From Deinococcales bacterium (GTDB taxonomy: Bacteria; Deinococcota; Deinococci; Deinococcales; JAAFIG01), in contig JAAFIG010000007.1 of NCBI GenBank assembly GCA_013298595.1, forward strand, positions 1 through 64,000: DNA of 64,000 bases. Direction: 5' to 3'. This document shows positions 43,772 to 51,114 of the stretch, piece by piece. Under the pieces are notes generated by a model that saw only the letters and a list, made by a program, of their open reading frames with translations, made no database searches and was not told the origin of the DNA. Every line of letters begins with the position of its first letter. Position 1 is the stretch's first letter. The translations under genes and the position numbers were made by a program.

Positions 43772-44284
43772 TTACAGATTGCTAAACGCTAAATTCAATT
43801 CAAGAATGCCATTCTGATACGAACGCTTCATACCATCAGCAGCAACAGCTTTAGCGAGTGGCAAAATTTTTTGATATTTTCTCGAGCCTGTTCCCGCTTC
43901 GATACGTAGCGTCTGACCTTCTAAATGCACTGTAATACTATTGGCATCCACCCCTGGTAACTCAACAATCACTGTGTAACCAGAAGCTTCCTCGAGTAAA
44001 TCTGTCAATGGTTCACGAATTGCTTCGACACTGGTGCCTTTATCGGATTTAACCACATTACCAAAAGGCTCAACTCGAGATTCGCCATTCATGGTGCGGA
44101 TATTGACACCAAAAACACCTTGTAAACCACTGGCAGTCTGAAAAGATTGTTCGGAATTTGTACCTTCGCCACCATTTTGCTGCGCTTGTTTCTGTAAATC
44201 TTGGGCTAACTCGAGCAACTTACCGAGTCCACCAAAAATCCCACCAATACCAGCGCTGACATCCACTTTTTTATCGTCTGCCAT
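43772..44284 (-). CDS. gvpH: Gas vesicle Hsp20/alpha-crystallin-like protein
   Basis: The N-terminal about 100 residues are specific (GIGGIFGGLGKLLELAQDLQ amphipathic helix, a Gln-rich linker, then the GVFGVNIRTM segment and VEPFGNVV). The C-terminal part is an alpha-crystallin domain (YTVIVELPGVDANSITVHLE, then LRIEAGTG and NGILELNLAF). GvpH proteins of other gas-vesicle clusters are small heat-shock-like chaperones with this same layout. Confidence 0.9.
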   Translation of the reverse strand: MADDKKVDVSAGIGGIFGGLGKLLELAQDLQKQAQQNGGEGTNSEQSFQTASGLQGVFGVNIRTMNGESRVEPFGNVVKSDKGTSVEAIREPLTDLLEEASGYTVIVELPGVDANSITVHLEGQTLRIEAGTGSRKYQKILPLAKAVAADGMKRSYQNGILELNLAFSNL

Positions 44285-44292
44285 AGATTCCT

Positions 44293-44583
44293 TTAGTACT
44301 CGAGTACAATCGAACCGCTGGCACCTTTCAGTACCCGTTTAGGACGCGTGGTTAAACGCAACGGTTCGGTTTGGTCTTGTAATTCTTCGATGCGATGATT
44401 GATTTTTGATAAATTGGCTTCGGCTTCCTCGAGTCGGAGTCGCCATTCGGTGATGCTGCGCTCGAGTCGTTTGCGTTCGGCAGTCAATTGGTAAATCTGT
44501 AAAAAAGTACGACTTTCAGAAGCGGGTATTGCCGAGCGCCGAAGGCTTGTCGGTGGTAACGCGGTCTTTCTTAGGGCGGACAT
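44293..44583 (-). CDS. Small coiled-coil protein of the gas-vesicle cluster
   Basis: A 96-residue protein dominated by a coiled coil (YQLTAERKRLERSITEWRLR and ANLSKINHRIEELQ), flanked by basic ends. The first 22 codons overlap the end of gvpN in another frame (68 bp), an unusually long overlap, so the start may be wrong, though no inner ATG is present before the coiled coil. I do not recognise the family. Confidence 0.6.
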   Translation of the reverse strand: MSALRKTALPPTSLRRSAIPASESRTFLQIYQLTAERKRLERSITEWRLRLEEAEANLSKINHRIEELQDQTEPLRLTTRPKRVLKGASGSIVLEY

Positions 44584-45553
44584 AACGTGATCCCGTTCCT
44601 TCCTGTGTCACTCCCATTGCGGAAGCCGTTCTGGTGGTCATAGATTTTGGTTGACGAATACCCGTTAAGCGGTACAACAACGAAAGCACTTGTTGATTGG
44701 CTTCGTCGCGTTTACTTTCATCTAAGATACTCCCTGTCAGCACATCAAGTACAACCCGTTGAAATTCTAAGCTGGCAGCACTGACTTCAAGTTCTCGAGT
44801 GACTGCCACTCGAGCGATTTGTAAAGCGGCACGGACACTGTGTTTAATGCGGTACAAGTTATTATCAGCTCGAGATAAATTGACCAATTCGGTGATTAAC
44901 GCAGCATCGTCTGGATTGATACCACTGCGTGCCGCCACAATGCCACCTTGGGTTTCGACATCAAAGCCTTGTAAACGCATGGTGATTAAACGGTCACGCA
45001 GAGCTTCTTGGGCAAGGTGTACGCCAGCGTAATCATCTGGGTTACTGGTAAAAATGGCACGGAAATCTGGGTGGACTTTCATATACCCGCCCTTACCTGC
45101 ACTGCTTGGAAAAATCAGTAAACCTTCCTCGAGCACGGGTAAAAGCACATTGTTGGCTTCGGCTTTAGAGCGCGTAAATTCGTCGTAAACAAGGGTATAA
45201 CCATTTTTACAAGCAATTGTTAAGCGTTCATCAACCCAACTGGTTGATGATTCTTCGTCTACTTTTAAAACACTGTGAATAAAATTATCCACGACTTTAC
45301 GCCGACGAAAACCATTGTTACTGCCCAATAAATTACTCGAGCCAAATTCGCTATCGCCTGTGATTAACACCATTGGTCTGCCGCGTTGAGTTGCTAAATG
45401 CAAAGCCAAAGTGGTTTTACCCGTACCACTTGCACCTTCAAAATTCACACCTAAGCCAGCGTCTAAGTAACCCATAGCCCGTTCTGTGATTTCAACCACT
45501 TGTGGCGTGGCAACAAAATCTTCACGTGGACGTGCTACTAAAGGGTCACTCAT
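44516..45553 (-). CDS. gvpN: Gas vesicle AAA+ ATPase GvpN
   Basis: MoxR-type AAA+ protein: GASGTGKTTLALHLA (Walker A), TLVYDEFTRSKAEANNVLLP (Walker B and sensor region), VHPDFRAIFTSNPDDYAGVH. This is the usual GvpN pattern, and the protein is needed for growth of full-size vesicles. About 40 extra residues at the C-terminus (PKSMTTRTASAMGV onward) overlap the next gene. A 4-bp overlap with the upstream gene (ATGA) shows coupling. Confidence 0.96.
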   Translation of the reverse strand: MSDPLVARPREDFVATPQVVEITERAMGYLDAGLGVNFEGASGTGKTTLALHLATQRGRPMVLITGDSEFGSSNLLGSNNGFRRRKVVDNFIHSVLKVDEESSTSWVDERLTIACKNGYTLVYDEFTRSKAEANNVLLPVLEEGLLIFPSSAGKGGYMKVHPDFRAIFTSNPDDYAGVHLAQEALRDRLITMRLQGFDVETQGGIVAARSGINPDDAALITELVNLSRADNNLYRIKHSVRAALQIARVAVTRELEVSAASLEFQRVVLDVLTGSILDESKRDEANQQVLSLLYRLTGIRQPKSMTTRTASAMGVTQEGTGSRYVRPKKDRVTTDKPSALGNTRF

Positions 45554-46365
45554 GATCGGCTCTTATTGGCAATATGGTAGGCACCATCAGTAAAAGTAAT
45601 TCTTCCAGAAGCAACCAATCGTTTGAGAATGCCATGTAATTCAGCAGCATCCATGTACAAGTTTTTCTCGAGATCAGTCAGTAACATGCCAGGATTGGCA
45701 GCAATCATTTTAATCAATACATTTTCACGCCGACGCGCAATAGCCGTCATTGGATCAGGGTTTTGCATTGCACCAACTTTGTTGTTTACAACAGGTTGAG
45801 GCAACAATGCCAAGGTTTTACGTGGTGCAGTGCGAGGCACAACTCGAGGACGAACAATGGCAGCCACAGTTTTTTCAGGTAATTCCAGACGTGCCACACC
45901 TGTACTCGAGCGGTATAACTGAGCACGGAAACCTTCGAGGTTTTCACGGACTTTACCGCGTTGGGCTGCCGCTTCTTCGAGGATTTCTCGAGTGCGGGTT
46001 GCATTTAAAGCACGTTCTTCGGCACGACGGAGTGCTCGTTCAACAGCTCCGACTTCACGTTCGAGGGCGTATTGTTCGAGTTTCGTGGCGGTTTCTTGTT
46101 GCAGTAAAGCTTGAGCCACACTGCGTTCCTCGGCATCTCGAGCGGCTTGGGCAACACGTTTCTCGCTATTCTCGAGCAATTTCTCGTGAACATTTAAAGC
46201 ATCTTGGGCAACATCAGCAGCGCGTTTTGCCGCCGCTTCTAAACGTTTGGCTTGTTCGTTGATACTTTCTTCGGTGCGTCGCACTGCGCCTTGACGACGA
46301 GCTTGGCTACTGGCATCTAATGCGTCCCGTAAGGCGCTTCCGGCAAATTCATCGAGTTGGCTCAT
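45550..46365 (-). CDS. Coiled-coil protein with C-terminal winged helix, in the gvpC position
   Basis: The 271-residue protein has a long, Ala/Glu/Arg-rich helical region (about 20-140; RLEAAAKRAADVAQDALNVH, VAQAARDAEERSVAQALLQQ). A linker follows, then a winged-helix-like end (about 215-265; MIAANPGMLLTDLEKNLYMD, GILKRLVASGRITFTDGAYH). It sits between gvpA and gvpN, where cyanobacteria place gvpC, a helical outer-surface stiffener. I see no 33-residue GvpC repeats, so identity with GvpC is not claimed. It could coat vesicles, regulate the cluster, or both. Confidence 0.7.
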   Translation of the reverse strand: MSQLDEFAGSALRDALDASSQARRQGAVRRTEESINEQAKRLEAAAKRAADVAQDALNVHEKLLENSEKRVAQAARDAEERSVAQALLQQETATKLEQYALEREVGAVERALRRAEERALNATRTREILEEAAAQRGKVRENLEGFRAQLYRSSTGVARLELPEKTVAAIVRPRVVPRTAPRKTLALLPQPVVNNKVGAMQNPDPMTAIARRRENVLIKMIAANPGMLLTDLEKNLYMDAAELHGILKRLVASGRITFTDGAYHIANKSRS

Positions 46366-46445
46366 GCTAATCCTCCAAGGAAAAATAATTGTTGTTTCTC
46401 TAATTTATAGGTTAAACAAAAAAGTAATTCAAGTTAAAAAAGCCA

Positions 46446-46504
46446 AAAGAGGAAAGAGTAACAAAGGAACAAACAACCAAACTTTCCTTTTCTCTTTCCT
46501 CTTT
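46446..46504 (-). promoter_or_regulatory. Long-stem hairpin in the transcript between gvpA and the next gene
   Basis: AAAGAGGAAAGAG (46446-46458) pairs perfectly with CTCTTTCCTCTTT (46492-46504) around a 33-nt loop, directly after the gvpA stop. T-rich sequence follows on the minus strand. Such a structure would stop part of the transcription or protect gvpA mRNA, giving the needed excess of GvpA over the other proteins. Confidence 0.6.
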
Positions 46505-46514
46505 ATGACGTTCC

Positions 46515-46733
46515 TTACGCTGCTGGAGCAGCAACTGTGCTGGTCAAACCAATTGCTTCGGCGTACTTGAGGTACGTTTCAACACTGGCTGCAACAACAC
46601 GAGCTTCGATCGAAAGCAATTCAATACCGACCAAAGAAACACGCACAAATGCGTCAATAACAATACCTTTGTCAAGAATACGATCTACTACTTCGCCGAG
46701 GCTCGAGCTACCCATGCTTTTTTCAACTGCCAT
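46515..46733 (-). CDS. gvpA: Major gas vesicle shell protein GvpA
   Basis: A 72-residue protein with the canonical sequence: [40 protein letters not shown], then [14 protein letters not shown] and a short Ala-rich tail. GvpA forms the ribbed wall of the gas vesicle. A strong Shine-Dalgarno (TTAGGAGG) precedes the ATG. It is first in the cluster and followed by a hairpin, consistent with its being the most abundant product. Confidence 0.98.
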   Translation of the reverse strand: MAVEKSMGSSSLGEVVDRILDKGIVIDAFVRVSLVGIELLSIEARVVAASVETYLKYAEAIGLTSTVAAPAA

Positions 46734-46793
46734 AAAAACCTCCTAATTTGCCGAGACTTGCTCGGTGTGTGTCATCTTGCCTAAAAAACAGGG

Positions 46794-46822
46794 TTATTAG
46801 AAAGCCCCGACTGGGGATACAA
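46794..46822 (-). promoter_or_regulatory. gvpA promoter
   Basis: On the minus strand TTGTAT (46817-46822) and TAATAA (46794-46799) are spaced by exactly 17 bp. The spacer itself contains the inverted repeat CCCC-AGTC-GGGG. Leader length is about 55 nt to the gvpA ATG. Confidence 0.6.
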
Positions 46823-46825
46823 GAC

Positions 46826-46855
46826 CATACCCGAATGGGTATGACTGTCATACCC
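46826..46855. promoter_or_regulatory. Operator-like palindrome upstream of gvpA
   Basis: CATACCC-GAAT-GGGTATG (46826-46843) is a perfect inverted repeat 3 bp upstream of the gvpA -35. A further CATACCC half-site lies at 46849-46855. The site lies between two divergent operons, so one regulator could control both. Confidence 0.55.
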
Positions 46856-46945
46856 ACTCGAGGGTTTCGCCAGAATGGCTTGTAACGTAGTTTATGACGG
46901 TGATCGGGTGAATCCCGAATTCTCCCAAGGATAGGGGGCGAAATA

Positions 46946-48187
46946 GTGAATTCTAGTACAGCGTCAGAAGCCGATAATACGTGGGATTCGATTTTTTCGG
47001 AACTCGAGGGAATCGAAGCTGATTTAACCGATTTCCTTGATCCGGATCATTTTGAATCCGAAGTGTTGATTGATGAACAAGGGCAGTTTCTTAATTGGCT
47101 CGAGGGTGAGGCAAGACTTGCAAGTCAGCCTTTACCGAGCATGGAAGCGCCAACCTTAACGCCAGTCAGTGCCGATTTCCTTGGTTTCACCGAAAAAAGT
47201 GGTTTTGGTGTGTCTTCTGTACGCACCAGTTCGCCGCTTGAATCGTTGAACAATAAAATGGGTTTGGAATCCCAAGCACTCGGCGTTAGTCGTAGCGAAA
47301 GCTTAGGACTTGCCGAGGGCGACTTAAAAGAACTCGAAGCACTTAGCGAACCTAAAGCCGACACTGGTTTTGCAGCACCTCAAGCAGCGCCCGCCGTTGA
47401 AGCTGAAGAAGATATGCCTGATATTCCAATGCTTGATTTAATGGATGCGATTGCTCCGAAAAAAGCAGCCAATACCCAAGCAGCCGTTGCTGCCCAAGAA
47501 ACCGCTGAAATGGCAGCTATGGCAAATCTCGAGCCAACCCTTGAAACCCCAGAAACATTCCTCGAGCCAGTAGTTGCACCAGTAGCAGCACCTGTGGTTG
47601 TACCCGTTGCAGCGCCTGTGCTCACTGAACCGACTACTGCAATTCAAACTGCACCCCAAGTTGCCCACATCAGTAACAGCGTTGCCTTATACAGCACCAC
47701 CACCATGCGCCGTTACTTTGACATCACCGATTTACTCGAAGCCCAAACCAAGTTAATCGAAGTACTCGCCATGCCGCAAGTACCATTGGTGGTCTTCCTT
47801 GGACGTGCCGCCGAACGTTGCTCGAGTAACCTTGCCAATATCAACAGCATCGCTATTGCCGAAGCTCGAGACGAAGGCTTAGTTAATATTCACACCATCA
47901 GCGCTCACGAAAGTTTCCGAAAAGTGCTGCTCGAAATTAACGAATCTCAAGCCGATGCCGCTGCCGATTTAACCGTTGCCGACCTCAGCGACCTCGAGTT
48001 AGATGAAGTTTCGTTACCTGTAACCACACCGCATTTACTACTGACCCGTATTTCTGCCGACCCTGAACGTCCTGGACGGATGCGTGGCACATTGACCCTC
48101 ACTGGAACTGTCGGACTGAAATCTGGCGCAGCCTTCTTGAAAGCTGTTGTGACGCGACTCGAATCGCCGATCACGTTGATGCTTTAA
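46946..48187 (+). CDS. Degenerate E2-acyltransferase-like protein
   Basis: Starts at GTG 46946 after a purine-rich GGGGG site. The first about 240 residues are acidic and Ala/Pro/Val-rich, unlike a folded enzyme. The C-terminal about 170 residues resemble the catalytic domain of dihydrolipoamide acyltransferases: FDITDLLEAQTKLIEVL, VVFLGRAAERC, GLVNIHTISAHESFRKVLLE, and a closing SGAAFLKAVVTRLESPITLM. The family's catalytic HxxxDG segment is replaced (TVGLKSG), so it should be inactive. It may be a structural or scaffold relative. Divergent from gvpA. Confidence 0.55.
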   Translation: MNSSTASEADNTWDSIFSELEGIEADLTDFLDPDHFESEVLIDEQGQFLNWLEGEARLASQPLPSMEAPTLTPVSADFLGFTEKSGFGVSSVRTSSPLESLNNKMGLESQALGVSRSESLGLAEGDLKELEALSEPKADTGFAAPQAAPAVEAEEDMPDIPMLDLMDAIAPKKAANTQAAVAAQETAEMAAMANLEPTLETPETFLEPVVAPVAAPVVVPVAAPVLTEPTTAIQTAPQVAHISNSVALYSTTTMRRYFDITDLLEAQTKLIEVLAMPQVPLVVFLGRAAERCSSNLANINSIAIAEARDEGLVNIHTISAHESFRKVLLEINESQADAAADLTVADLSDLELDEVSLPVTTPHLLLTRISADPERPGRMRGTLTLTGTVGLKSGAAFLKAVVTRLESPITLML

Positions 48188-48205
48188 AAATCATTGGAGT
48201 TATGT

Positions 48206-48847
48206 ATGAGTGAAGTTTTTAGAGATGGTTTTATTGACGAGATCGTAGAAGCCTACGTCAAAGATTTTGGTGAACGTGTCGAAAATACCGACCGTTTCGA
48301 GCACTACTCGCCAGGACATGCGCGTCGGGTTGCCGAAGTCAGTGTTGCCTTATGCGAAGCACTCGATTTTGAAGAAGAAGATATTCGTGTTGTCAAAACC
48401 GCAGCCTTGCTGCACGACATTGGCGAAGTCATTCAACGTCACGCTTTTTACGGCGCACCTCGAGCCTTAAACCCACAAGAAACCGTGGAAATGTGGCAAC
48501 ACAGTTTAATTGGCGAACGCGAAGTAGCCCGCCGTGGATTTGGTCGTCGTGAACAACTCTTGGTACGTTGGCATCACGAGCGTTGGAATGGTCAAGGTTA
48601 CCCAGATATGCTTTTCGGACCAGACTTACCACTTGGCGCACGCATTATTCGTATTGCCGATACTTGGGATGCTTTAACCAACGACCGCCCTTGGCGCAAA
48701 GTCATGCCAATCGAAGAAGCCTTAGACGAAGTCAGGCTAGGTGCAGGCGCAGAGTTCGACCCAGAACTCGCCCAATTATTCCTCGAGTTACACGCAACCA
48801 ATAGCCTTAAACCAAGCGGTAAATATGCTTTATCCGGAGGTGCATGA
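48206..48847 (+). CDS. HD-GYP-type phosphohydrolase with HDIGE variant
   Basis: I start at ATG 48206 (GGAG in front) rather than TTG 48194. The HD motif reads LLHDIGEVIQ, with Glu in place of the usual Lys of HDxGK. The GYP segment is HHERWNGQGYP and IADTWDALTNDRP follows. The rest of the metal-binding pattern is kept, so activity on c-di-GMP or a related nucleotide is plausible but not certain. Its stop overlaps the next gene. Confidence 0.82.
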   Translation: MSEVFRDGFIDEIVEAYVKDFGERVENTDRFEHYSPGHARRVAEVSVALCEALDFEEEDIRVVKTAALLHDIGEVIQRHAFYGAPRALNPQETVEMWQHSLIGEREVARRGFGRREQLLVRWHHERWNGQGYPDMLFGPDLPLGARIIRIADTWDALTNDRPWRKVMPIEEALDEVRLGAGAEFDPELAQLFLELHATNSLKPSGKYALSGGA

Positions 48848-49782
48848 TGTCTCAAGTCAAAGAATATGTCGGCGCAGAAATCATGCTGCTGAGCAAAATT
48901 CTCAAATCCGATAGCGTCGCCGTACCATTCGGTGGTCGCAACCCAATGTGGATGCCATGGTGGTTAAAAACCCTTGGCAAAAGCGTGCATGTCAACGACA
49001 TCCTGCATTATGGTTATATGGACACTGTTGGTATGATCGAAAATGATGGTGTACTACTTGAGAAAGAAACTGTGGCTGGTTTAATCGAAGGTTTAGGCAA
49101 TAACAGTCGGGCGCTCGAGAATCCAGAGTTAGCCAAACTTGTGCCACCAGAAGATGCTTTGTTTTTTGATCAACTGCGTGGACGAGTTGAACGCCTTAGC
49201 CCACGTCAACGTGGCATGGCAATTCGGGCTGGTTTTAATACCATTCGTTACTCACAAGTGATGGAATCAAGCCGTTTTAGCAACATCCGTATGCCACTTG
49301 GACGGGTTTTTGAACGCGAAGTCGAAGAACTCAATAAACGTGTCACCAGTGCAGGTAGCGGTATAGCTTACCGAATGAATGCCATTGATTTTGTCCAACA
49401 AGCCCAAGCCCAAGCCTTGTACTTACAATTCCCTGTTGCCACTGGTTTAAGCACCGAGTACGCCACAGGCGCACGACCACGCGGACCACTCGGACGTGAA
49501 ATCTGGGCACGCGGACCAAGCAAAAACTGGATGCCCGAATTACGAGCCGCCGTCAAAGGCACCTTCGGCGACCGTTTCACCAGCCGCGAAGCCTACTTTA
49601 GCGCTGTTGCTAATATGCTCGAGCATAGCCAGAATTTCCCAGCTTGGGTGATTAATGTCGAAGAAGCCGACTACCCAGATATGGTACGTACCATCTCGAA
49701 ATTCCGCAAACCAAAAGCTGTGCACCGCATGGACACCCGCGAAGCCAGTGGTGGCTACATGGGCTACTTTGTAATGGCATAA
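48847..49782 (+). CDS. Protein of unknown function beside the HD-GYP gene
   Basis: 311 residues starting at ATG 48847, correctly spaced from GGAGG; an ATG three bases earlier is too close. It has no signal peptide or membrane segment. The start of the fold (VAVPFGGRNPMWMPWWLKTL, then GKSVHVNDILHYGYM) is faintly like the PFxG ... NDI motifs of D12-class DNA adenine methyltransferases, but no DPPY motif is seen and I do not assign it. Coupling to the HD-GYP gene suggests a shared pathway. Confidence 0.7.
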   Translation: MSQVKEYVGAEIMLLSKILKSDSVAVPFGGRNPMWMPWWLKTLGKSVHVNDILHYGYMDTVGMIENDGVLLEKETVAGLIEGLGNNSRALENPELAKLVPPEDALFFDQLRGRVERLSPRQRGMAIRAGFNTIRYSQVMESSRFSNIRMPLGRVFEREVEELNKRVTSAGSGIAYRMNAIDFVQQAQAQALYLQFPVATGLSTEYATGARPRGPLGREIWARGPSKNWMPELRAAVKGTFGDRFTSREAYFSAVANMLEHSQNFPAWVINVEEADYPDMVRTISKFRKPKAVHRMDTREASGGYMGYFVMA

Positions 49783-49844
49783 TAAATACCCCTGTTTTGT
49801 TTGGCGACCTCTCTTCCCACAGTACAACGACAAGAAAAAATCAT

Positions 49845-51104
49845 ATGACAACACCTACCTTAACCCCAAATCAACTTGTACTCGACCAACCTCGTCTCGA
49901 GGCAGTCAACCAGTATCTTCCTGTTGTCGCAGCCGCCTTTGCGCGAACAGCGCGGACAGCCGCTCGAGCTGCTGCGACACCATTTGCTTTGGTTTGCATG
50001 GTGGATGGAACACACCTGCATTTCAAAGCTGGTTTTGGACTTGAAATTCGTCAAACAAAACAATCTTTACCCGATAACATGGCATTGTTTTTGCCTTTAA
50101 CAGCTGTACAAACCAACCACCCTGTGCACCTAGAAATTCTCAACCGATTATTCTCGAGTAAAAGTGGTTGGCAAAAACACTTCTTTGCTTTCCAAGCCAG
50201 TGTGCCTTTGCGTGGCGCAGATGGTCAGATTCTTGGCGCTTTAATTGTTATGGACGAGCAAATCCGTGAACTGGATATTCATGGTTTAACCATGCTCGAA
50301 GACATTGCCGAAGGCTTAATTACCGAACTGGATTTACGTCGTCAACTCGAACATGCCCAAACTGTACAAATATTGACTCCAGAAGCGATACTTGAACCAG
50401 TAACAGAACCAGAAATAATCATAGCACCAGAAAATTGGTACGACCCAGCTAAAATCAGTGAATCCAGTGCCGCTGCCATTATTGGTCAAAGCCTAGCGGG
50501 CGAAATTATGTATGCCAATAAAGCTGCCGCACAATTACTTGGCTACAGCCACGAAAACCTAATTGGTGCAAATACCAGCACAATACTTCCCGATTCCCTT
50601 ACAGACCTTTCCTCGGATTTACTCGAGCAATTACACAGCGGTCAGGCTTTATTACCAGTTGCCACAAAACGCCGTCACCGCAGCGGCAAAGAACTTGATG
50701 TCCGTATTGCTTTTGCTCCTATTTTTAATCAAAACAAAGAAGTGATTGGTATCTCGAGTACCATTTTATTAAATACCGAAAAAGCAGTAGTACCCGTTGT
50801 GGTACCACAAATTCCTGCGTTCCCTGTAACTGTTTTTAGTGTCAACATCGAAGGTCAAATCACTGCTTGCACTGGCACAGCCTTACCGTTATTTGAAAAT
50901 CCACAAGCCATGATTGGACAACTGATTTTTAAAGCCTTCCAGCTTTCCGAAGCATTACTCGAGGCAGTCTGTTTTGCTTTACTTGGCGAAGAACACGAGT
51001 CCACCATTACTTTAGGCAATCAATCGGTGCGTTTGCACTTACATCCTGTACATCGCACGGGGCAACCCAGCGATGTCATTGGCATTGCCATACCAGTGGC
51101 ATAG
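49845..51104 (+). CDS. GAF-PAS sensor protein without output domain
   Basis: Start taken at ATG 49845 (MTTPTLTPNQ). An N-terminal GAF-like domain (about 15-165; FALVCMVDGTHLHFKAGFG, then SVPLRGADGQILGALIVMDE) is followed by a PAS domain (about 205-325; SLAGEIMYANKAAAQLLGYS) and a second PAS-like segment. No kinase, cyclase or DNA-binding domain follows, so it probably signals by protein contact to the neighbours, for example the DUF4388-ParA protein encoded next. Confidence 0.75.
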   Translation: MTTPTLTPNQLVLDQPRLEAVNQYLPVVAAAFARTARTAARAAATPFALVCMVDGTHLHFKAGFGLEIRQTKQSLPDNMALFLPLTAVQTNHPVHLEILNRLFSSKSGWQKHFFAFQASVPLRGADGQILGALIVMDEQIRELDIHGLTMLEDIAEGLITELDLRRQLEHAQTVQILTPEAILEPVTEPEIIIAPENWYDPAKISESSAAAIIGQSLAGEIMYANKAAAQLLGYSHENLIGANTSTILPDSLTDLSSDLLEQLHSGQALLPVATKRRHRSGKELDVRIAFAPIFNQNKEVIGISSTILLNTEKAVVPVVVPQIPAFPVTVFSVNIEGQITACTGTALPLFENPQAMIGQLIFKAFQLSEALLEAVCFALLGEEHESTITLGNQSVRLHLHPVHRTGQPSDVIGIAIPVA

Positions 51105-51114
51105 AGAGGGCATT

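Noticed and set aside
45550..46365. Calling the coiled-coil protein GvpC
   Set aside because: Only position agrees; no 33-residue repeats are seen and a winged-helix-like domain is present.
48847..49782. Assignment as a DNA adenine methyltransferase (possible CTCGAG enzyme)
   Set aside because: The PFGG and NDI resemblance is weak and no DPPY-type catalytic motif is present.
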